Source: Chara braunii (Eukaryota > Streptophyta > Charophyceae > Charales > Characeae). From it: DNA of 34,233 nucleotides. Of the stretch, positions 27,851-34,233 are shown piece by piece. The notes beneath the pieces are model-generated. The model worked only from the letters and a program-made list of their open reading frames with translations. It did no database searches and was not told the origin of the DNA. The position numbers and the translations under genes are program-made. Position 1 is the first letter of the stretch; the number at the start of each line of letters is the position of its first letter. The stretch covers positions 651,103 to 685,335 of the forward strand of contig BFEA01000639.1 of the NCBI GenBank assembly GCA_003427395.1. Direction: 5' to 3'.

Positions 27851-28222
27851 CTCTGCTCCTAGGGTCTATGGTAGTAGATTGGGTTGGTAGTGGTTAGTGT
27901 GTCTGGCTTTATTTTGTTTGCAAATTCATTTTATTTTGCTAGTTTTTCCCTTTTCGGCCATCCCCCACAGCCCTTTCCTATTTCGGAAAGAAATATCGCA
28001 GCTTTGCCGCGAAACGGCCTCCGCGGTGGGATCCCAGAAAAATGAGTTTCCAGCTTTCCAGAAACTCTTGCCCTCTCTTTGCGGCCGACCCGCTTTTCCA
28101 TCCGCACCGCAGTGGGGTCCCAGCCTAAGCTAAACAGGCTGATGCTGCTGGGATAAATCCGGGTTGAATTGTGAGGTCCCCGGCCTCGCCGATTGAATTT
28201 CGAAATATATGAGTTCCTTTAA
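27851..28222. other. no gene recognised
   Basis: A pair of similar GC-rich segments, each ending GGTGGGATCCCAG or AGTGGGGTCCCAG (about 28022 and 28110), may be a degenerate 90-bp duplication. Confidence 0.4.
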
Positions 28223-28280
28223 ATAAAAAAAAGAAAAAAAAAGAAAAAAAAGAAAAAAAAGAAAAAAAGAAAAAAAAGAA
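28223..28280. repeat. (A)n/(AAAAAAG)n low-complexity tract
   Basis: A-rich tract with regularly spaced G. It is possibly a decayed poly(A) tail. Confidence 0.85.
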
Positions 28281-28381
28281 ACTGAACTCCACGGCTTACC
28301 AATCCTGGACCAGGACCGCCTGCTGGAAAAAAAAGAAGAACAAAACAAAAGCCCCACTTGGAGTGCTGGCAGAATCTGCTG

Positions 28382-28572
28382 GCACTTGAACTCAAGGCTC
28401 CCCAGAGAGGTACCTTGAGTTCAAGTGCAAATTTTCCCCGGCTGCACTTGAGTTTCGAGGGCTGGCACTAGAGAGGCGGAAAGTAGAAACAACTCCGTGG
28501 CCAGGTTAGGGTGGGGTTGAACGAAGAATTTTCCTTCAACCCTTGAGTTCAAGTGGTGTCGAACGAGGCCCA
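28382..28572. repeat. stem-loop and MITE-like right end
   Basis: A perfect 16-bp hairpin GCACTTGAACTCAAGG ... CCTTGAGTTCAAGTGC (28382-28428, 15-base loop). The same CTTGAGTTCAAGTG motif is reused at about 28541-28555, just before AGTGGTGTCGAACGAGGCCC, the complement of 19821-19840. It looks like one end of a MITE with subterminal repeats. The other end is not visible. Confidence 0.5.
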
Positions 28573-28822
28573 AAGTACGGTCATAATGGTCTGACAGAGA
28601 CCACCTTCAGAGGACCCAGCGCATTGGCTGAGTCCTGCACTCATCCGGAAAAAGAGGAAGCGACATCTATTGCTCCTATCCCATTGGCCGATGGGAGCAC
28701 CCTAAGCTGAATTTGGCTTTCTTTAACTCCTAGAAGGAGAGTTTTTGAAATCTGAAAAAAGTGCAGAAACCAGTTTTAAAGTGCTAAAAGCAGATCACAA
28801 ACGTTTCAATCGTCCGTAGTGG

Positions 28823-28938
28823 GACCTAGCCCCAGGGACCTTGTCCCACCTGCACCGTTGAGTTGAGCCAACTCAACTGTGACCTAGCCCCAGGGACCTT
28901 GTCCCACCTGCACCGTTGAGTTGAGCCAACTCAACTGT
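28823..28938. repeat. perfect 58-bp tandem duplication with dyads
   Basis: Units 28823-28880 and 28881-28938 are identical. Each has GGGAC-CTT-GTCCC and AGTTGAG-CCAA-CTCAACT. A relative of GGGACCTTGTCCCACCTGC lies inverted at 30854-30872. Confidence 0.9.
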
Positions 28939-28944
28939 GTGACA

Positions 28945-29199
28945 GCATTACATGCCTTTTGAAAATCGAAGGAAACCGCTACTGCATCTTTTTAATGCCT
29001 CTTATTGCTTTTACTTGGTATTTTCATGTATTTTGTAACACAATTGTTTTTTGGTATGTACGAACGCATTCATGATGTCATTGACCACCGTCAAAGGAGG
29101 AAGGTACCGTGCCTCCTCCCCAAAACCTGTGAAGTTGGCCAACAGCACCACCCTACTTTGGAACCATGCACTGACATCCGCGAACCTGAGCAGAAGCAA
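28945..29199 (-). pseudogene. probable LINE reverse-transcriptase relic
   Basis: On the minus strand the frame 29199-29011 contains TGF, twelve residues, then VNDIM, the same spacing as TGF ... VNDVV in the main RT (residues 127-129 and 142-144). After a stop and frame change, about 28990-28945 gives AVAVSFDFQKACNAV, resembling RT motif A (main copy AAIIFIDFEKAYDHV). Two ordered motifs with correct spacing support a relic, but the rest is unrecognisable and the frame is broken. No activity is possible. Confidence 0.45.
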
Positions 29200-29353
29200 T
29201 GTGGTGCGCGCCTTGTTTCAGCTGCATGTGCTTGTTGGGGGTTGCTGGGGAACGAGGCTCTAAGGATTGATAGGGCCTGCATTCGAATCTGTGATGCGCC
29301 ACCGCAGTAGAGGGGCACACCCAACAAGCAATAGGGGTCCGTCGGACGAATTC
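29200..29353. other. no gene recognised
   Basis: It could be an extension of the minus-strand RT relic, but no motif is seen. Confidence 0.35.
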
Positions 29354-29381
29354 GTTGTGTGTGTGTGTGTGTGTGTGTCTG

Positions 29382-29413
<32 letters not shown>

Positions 29414-29431
29414 TGCGTGCGTGTGTGTGTG
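29354..29431. repeat. (GT)n/(GTGC)n microsatellite
   Basis: GT runs flank GTGC units. The corresponding Thr/His/Arg peptides on the minus strand are shadows. Confidence 0.95.
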
Positions 29432-29556
29432 CGTGCTTGCTGATGAGCAAGAAGATGCTGATAGCTGAAGCTGTCCCACTTCGAATGACACAAGTGAAGA
29501 AGAAAAAGCCGCATGCATTGCTGTAGTAGTAGTGGCTTGGGAAAGCTCATCATACT

Positions 29557-29686
<130 letters not shown>

Positions 29687-29859
29687 GTTTCCGGTTCATG
29701 AACGTGGTCGGCTGCGAGGTCCAAGTGCACGGAAGTGCACTGTCCTCGGTTGATTTCTTGACGGTGTCTGGGTTGTGGCATGCAGACGTGGTCTCACCAA
29801 GGCTATCAATAGACAGTATCGCAGGCCCATACAGTGGAGGACCTCATCCAGCAGAGATA

Positions 29860-30298
29860 AGGGTGTCGTTAGACACACCTCTGGGCATCCTCGGGCTCTG
29901 AGGATGAATCCTCGGAAAAGTTTAGGGTTTTTGTCGTCTTCGTTACAGTCATCCTCCGTTTTAGGACTCATCCTGGGAGCAATGCCAGAAAAAAAAAAAG
30001 GAAACAAAAAAGAAAAGAAGTTGTGCTTCAGGCTTTCAGCCAATAGGGTGCTGCCACGATCCGAATTCTCGGTTGTAACGTCTCTCTACGTGCATGCCCT
30101 CTCCTCTCCGTGAAACACGGATCCTCGGGCGCGAGGTCCTTTGGAGCCAAGGACGATTTGGCTGGGAAATCCTCGGAGCCCAAGGATTTGTCCTCGGAGT
30201 GTTTTCGCATTTTCATTTCCGATTTCATCTCCGAGGACAGGTGGGAAGAAGACGAAATCCTTGGAATCACGTCCCCGAGGAGTGTCTAACGACGCCCT
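29860..30298. mobile_element. 439-bp MITE-like element with 17-bp inverted ends
   Basis: AGGGTGTCGTTAGACAC (29860-29876) and GTGTCTAACGACGCCCT (30282-30298) are inverted with one mismatch, and similarity extends inward (CCTCTGGGCATCCTCGG versus CCCGAGGAG). The interior has many CCTCGG/CCGAGG dyads. No target-site duplication was found. A hAT- or Harbinger-like non-autonomous element is possible. Confidence 0.6.
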
Positions 30299-30439
30299 AA
30301 GTGTGTGTAACAGGTGCGTCCTCCGCATGGCCGTCTTCCCATCAAAAGCGGAAGATGGAAATGTTCTGACAATGACAATCATGACGATCCCGGATAAAGA
30401 AAATGATTGAAATAGCAAAAAATGAATATGGCACCATTG

Positions 30440-30473
30440 AGCTAGCTGAGACATTTTTCCGTCTCAGCTAGCT
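30440..30473. repeat. perfect 13-bp hairpin
   Basis: AGCTAGCTGAGAC, loop ATTTTTCC, GTCTCAGCTAGCT. Confidence 0.65.
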
Positions 30474-30537
30474 GAACACAAACGGTGAAGGGTAGGGGGC
30501 CTTATATCCAGAGATTCGTATTTTGTGGGCTTTTATA

Positions 30538-30710
30538 CCACTGGTACCTTTGTAGGTTCGAAAATACTCGGCCTCCGACCTTTCAGGAGGCCGAAACGAA
30601 ATGACGGCCGCCGATCAGATTTATCAACGGCAGCCGTTGTCGGGCTCGGCCTCCTGAAAGTTCGGGAGCTGGCAAGAACTTGTCGAAATAGGCTCGGAGG
30701 TACTAGTGGT
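30538..30710. mobile_element. 173-bp MITE-like element with 6-bp target-site duplication
   Basis: The ends are CCACTGGTACC and GGTACTAGTGG. An inner inverted repeat CGGCCTCCGACCTTTCAGGA / TCCTGAAAGTTCGGGAG follows. TTTATA directly flanks both sides (left ending at 30537, right beginning at 30711) in the same orientation, so it is a direct repeat, not part of the inverted ends. The centre ATTTATCAACGGCAG recurs at about 33662 in another element. It has no coding capacity; the family is unassigned. Confidence 0.6.
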
Positions 30711-30716
30711 TTATAG

Positions 30717-31627
30717 AAACGAAAATAGGCCAATTCAGACGGAATAACAATAAAACAAAAATCAACCGTGCGATTCTCAGAATTCATCGCATCTTCAGCG
30801 TCGCGCGGCTGTCACTCGGGGTTGAAAACTCAGTGAAGACCTGGCTCAACGAAGCAGGAGGGACAAGGTCCCAGGTAGGGTGAGGCTGGGTTTAAGAAAA
30901 AAAAAAAAAAAAAAAAGGAACAGATAAAACTACCGAGCAATTCGTGGAAAATGCAAAATGCAAAACCGGAAAAAAAAAAAAACAAGAACCTCCCCCCCAA
31001 AAATAAATAAATAAAAAATGCAAAACCTATGGGCCGGGCTCCACCCTTCTCGTTTTTTTTTCTTACAAAAAAGTCCAGGGTGTTGTGGAGGCCATTTACT
31101 AGGCACACATTGATAGCTGGGAGCGTTCTGGATCTCCCGTGTTTGCCCTTAGGAGACGAGGCTACCTCCCATCCCATCCTCGCATCAATACACCCACTGC
31201 ATCCCCTATCCCTACCATCCTACCTCCGTGTGACCAGCAGTATCGACAGGAACATGGACCGAACAGTAGTGACAGGCACCAGGGCTGACCATGCCCCAGC
31301 CCTGGTGGAAGCGGAGTCGAACGAGCCTTGTCCTACGGGAACTTCGGACGCCAGGCTCAAGCAATCTCCCACGAGCCCCTAAGTTAACCGACGCCCTCTA
31401 CTCTCCCACCACAGTCCTAGCTGTGCATATCAAGGTGGGGTACTTATCAACGAGATGCCTATCATTATCACCAGCTGATCACCAGACCAGCCAGTGACTC
31501 ATGCGGTCTATTCTTCGACCGCAAACCTAGCTGTGTTTCTAAGGCGGGGTGCTTATCATCGAGACCCCAATCATCATTGCCGACTGATATTTCTATACCA
31601 TGGCCTTTGTCCTCAACTTTTGTCCTT
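30717..31627. other. no gene recognised
   Basis: It has several A-runs (30896-30917, 30971-30981) and an inverted relative of the 58-bp unit at 30854-30872. Between 31380 and 31560, AAGTTAACCGACGCCCTCTAC-like and ATGCGGTCTATTCTTCGACC segments precede similar CC(T)AGCTGTG(C/T)(A/T)T... ACTTATCA(A/T)CGAGA stretches, an imperfect ~115-bp duplication. Confidence 0.4.
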
Positions 31628-31664
31628 CCTCCTCCTCCTCCTCCTCCTCCTCCTCCTCCTCCTC

Positions 31665-31708
<44 letters not shown>

Positions 31709-31713
31709 NCCTC

Positions 31714-31787
<74 letters not shown>
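31628..31787. repeat. (CTC)n/(TC)n microsatellite with N
   Basis: (CTC)n passes to (TC)n, then N at 31709, then CCTCCTCC and (TC)n again. The order CTC then TC repeats on both sides of the N, as if two reads of one array were placed end to end. Confidence 0.95.
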
Positions 31788-31790
<3 letters not shown>

Positions 31791-32412
31791 TGACTGCCTG
31801 CCGTGGGGCCGCCTTGATGCACAGTGACGCTGCGGCAGCTCTTGCTGTGCTCGCTGCCCCCTTGCCCCAGCAGTGGCAAGGACAAAAATAAATGGTGAAT
31901 GCATCTTTCCGCCCTGTTGATGAAGGTGCACTCACCATTCCTTATTTGGTGAGTACTGCAGCGAGGGGTTGAGTTTCATGATGGTTTTCAGTTTCACGGT
32001 GGTTTCTGTCCTGAGACACAGCCCTGAGACGGCTTTGCTGCACTTCCAACATTCGGATTTGGGGCATGTCCATGACATGCCCTGATTCAGCAGCCCAAAC
32101 ACTCCTGGATTATTTCCTGTCGGGCACTTCGACCTCCCAGTGCTCCCACCCCCCCCCTTTTTTTTTCTCACCCCTTTTTGGAGCCCATTTTTTAGCTCCA
32201 TGTCACAGGGTGTTTGCGCTGATGTGTCCGGTCTGGGTGTCTGGCGCACGTCCCTGGACTTTGCACACTGTCTGGATTGCTGCTATGAAAGCGAACGTAA
32301 CAATAACATTAACTAGCGATTATATTTGAATAGACACATCAAATTTGCAGGGCGCCATAGGAAGGTAAAATACGCCAAGCTCCGCAAATCAGGGGTCATA
32401 AAAACTGGAGCT
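31788..32412. other. no gene recognised
   Basis: No family motif, RNA gene or clear element was found. A C/T run lies at about 32149-32178. Confidence 0.4.
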
Positions 32413-32574
32413 GGGGCGAGGTCGCACTAGGGAAGAGGATTGGATTGAACGGGAAGTGCTTGTGGAGAAGTGCAGAAAATCAATCGATTGATCTGCTTCT
32501 CTGCATCTCTGCTGGTAATCCAGTCCAGCTTCAGGTGCTAAATCCAATCCTATTTGCTGCTCGGATCTCGCCCC
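32413..32574. mobile_element. 162-bp MITE-like element
   Basis: GGGGCGAGGTCGCACTAG ... AGGATTGGATTGA at the left and TAAATCCAATCCTATTTG ... GATCTCGCCCC at the right form imperfect inverted ends of about 40 bases. The centre contains ATCAATCGATTGAT. No target-site duplication was seen. Confidence 0.6.
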
Positions 32575-33461
32575 TCAAGCACTTTCCAATGTCCCTCCCA
32601 AAATGCCCATTTTTTCCCTCCCCCCCCCCCCCCCAACCCATTGTTTCAAATGACCCTGTTCTTTCTGTTTTCCGGCACGGAATTTTTTTGCATATAACTC
32701 TTACAATTGTGGTTCTCTTGTGAATAGTTCGATAACTTCGATTCATCTCTGGACGATTGCAAAATGTCTGATGATTTCAAGGTGGTCCATATTCATCCAC
32801 CACTTGATTTTTCAATCAAATCATGCCCAAGGCCTGCGACATGAGCATCCATGAACCCCGTCTTTGTTTACTGGGGCTGGCTGGGAAAGCAACGCCCTGG
32901 ACTGACATTCGCTTTACGGACCCTTCTGCCACAATACATGCACTATTCACTTCCTTCCTCTTCTTCTTCTTCTTCTTCTTCTTCTTCTTCGTCTTCTTCA
33001 GAATCTTTTCTTTTCAAGCCATGAACTGCTTGCTACTTCGAAGTTGATCTGAAAGTCTTAAGAGATCAGGGAAGGCCATCATTCCGGCATTTTTTCTTTT
33101 CTTTTCGGGAAGGGCATCATACTTCAAAGTACTTGGAATTGGGATCATGGTGAAGTTCAGAAATCCCTTGGAGTTGTAATCATTGCAAGGTGCTTCAAAG
33201 TGGAGGATGTGGAGCGTGGAGGCCAGTACATAGTACTAAGTAGTACAAAGCTACACAGTGTGCAGCAAGTGGTCTAGAGGAGCACACAATAGTGCACAAA
33301 GCAGGGCCTTTTGAAGTTGTGGTGCTTTTGGGGCACCCAGCTGGCCTGTGCACAACCTCAAATTTCTCAACCAACTTGGAGATCTGGCAAAGATTGCACT
33401 GTTGCAGTAGTTGCAGGGGGCATGGGATGGCCACAGTGCATCGCCTCCTAGTAAGGATTCT
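32575..33461. other. no gene recognised
   Basis: It includes a C-run (about 32619-32634) and a (TTC)n microsatellite (about 32957-32998). GGAAGGCCATCAT and GGAAGGGCATCAT (33071, 33109) are a small duplication. Confidence 0.45.
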
Positions 33462-33820
33462 GGGGCGAGGGAGGTCCCACGAGCAAAGAGGATTGGATTG
33501 AACGCGAGAATGTGGACGGAATGTGATGGAAAGCTGCGGAATATAGAGAGAGAACTGCTTTTGTGCATCTCTGCTTAAAGCACCTGTGCACGGGCACCTG
33601 GGCTGCGGGCCTGACAACTCGAATTCTGAAAGTGCGGAACGAGAAACGTGACCGCCAATGCAATTTATCAACGGCAGGCCCAGCGTTTGACTTCTCGGCC
33701 TCCTTTTCTTGTGGTGACAAGCTTAGGACTGCAAGGCTGGGGTCGTGTCCTAGTGGTTTAAAACACATTCAGATTCAGGAGCTTAATCCGATCTTCTGTG
33801 CTAGTGGGACCTCGGCCCTG
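33462..33820. mobile_element. 359-bp MITE-like element, same family as 32413-32574
   Basis: The left end GGGGCGAGGGAGGTCCCACG ... AGGATTGGATTGAAC is matched by the inverted right end GCTTAATCCGATCTTCTGTG ... GTGGGACCTCGGCCC. The interior contains ATTTATCAACGGCAG and CCTAGTGGTTTA, both found in the element at 30538-30710, so it may be a nested insertion. Confidence 0.55.
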
Positions 33821-34233
33821 GATAGGATGTTGATGGTAAAAGGCAAAAAGAAAAAGGGATAATTTGCGGAATACCCCTATACGTTGAGATATATGCGAAA
33901 ATGCTCCTAAAAGATGTGGGTAGAGCGGAATGCCCTTTTGGGCCTAATTCTTTCTGTTTTGTCCCTGTCAGGCCGGTGTGCGAATTTGCATTCTGGACGG
34001 CATCGTTGGGGCCTGGGCCTGCACCCTGTTTTACCTGGTTTTCCCTCCGTACTGCCATGATACTGGTTGGGAAACTCTGCGCAATACCCAGGCCCGTAGG
34101 CGGGGCAGTTTGCCTCTGTGATTCAAACTTTCGAACTCATTCCAAGTCTCTGCTGCTGTGTTCGGCAGCTTCATTCATCGTCCTCCCTGGTCAGGTTCCC
34201 CATCTCCAGCTCCTCCTATGCCAGGTGACCCAG
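33821..34233. other. no gene recognised
   Basis: It begins with an A/G-rich stretch. TTTGCGGAATACCCCTA and GAGCGGAATGCCC look repeat-like, but no partner occurs in the window. Confidence 0.4.

Noticed and set aside
29005-29310. 101-codon plus-strand ORF
   Set aside because: The opposite strand carries ordered RT-like motifs, so this frame is more likely an antisense shadow.

Overview
The window looks like eukaryotic nuclear DNA from a large, repeat-rich genome. I could not identify one intact host gene, rRNA or tRNA. The best-preserved coding material is a decayed plant-type L1 LINE: an ORF1 with a CCHC-like knuckle, then an APE endonuclease, a reverse transcriptase (RT) and a C-terminal RT zinc finger. 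That combination is typical of streptophytes. A charophyte such as Chara, or another repeat-heavy plant genome, would fit, but this is inference from style and not a species identification.

Layout. 1-900 holds nothing recognisable. About 1041-11251 (+) is the main LINE: a C-rich degenerate tandem repeat (possible 5' UTR), broken ORF1 pieces (2251-4081), an unidentified segment (4109-5169), APE fragments (5213-6133), a linker, a well-preserved RT core (6673-7605), an inserted poly(A/T)-punctuated repeat array (7797-8830), the broken RT thumb/connection (8985-10159) and the zinc-finger tail (10160-11251). 11.6-17.9 kb is a patchwork of short poly(A)-tailed repeats, an antisense ORF1 relic, hairpins, tandem duplications and a foldback element. 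17.9-21 kb is mostly unannotatable. 21.8-22.6 kb carries an in-frame tandem repeat open on one strand and stop-interrupted on the other. 23-25 kb is simple sequence. 25.8-26.2 kb is a second LINE 3' end, and 28.9-29.2 kb a probable third RT relic on the minus strand. 28.3-34.2 kb has several MITE-like inverted-repeat elements and long microsatellites.

Assembly quality matters here. A complete 38-bp Nextera mate-pair junction adapter lies at 16161-16198 and a probable partial one at 24154-24166. Single-N joins occur at 16919, 24153, 25780 and 31709. Sequence on the two sides of each point may not be adjacent in the genome, and several open frames across them are artefacts.

The genes do not form a pathway. 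The interest lies in the repeats: an alternating short/long, Alu-like dimeric array inserted antisense into the LINE, a foldback pair, a TIR element with a visible target-site duplication, and the 62/41/58-codon repeat whose coding strand is ambiguous.
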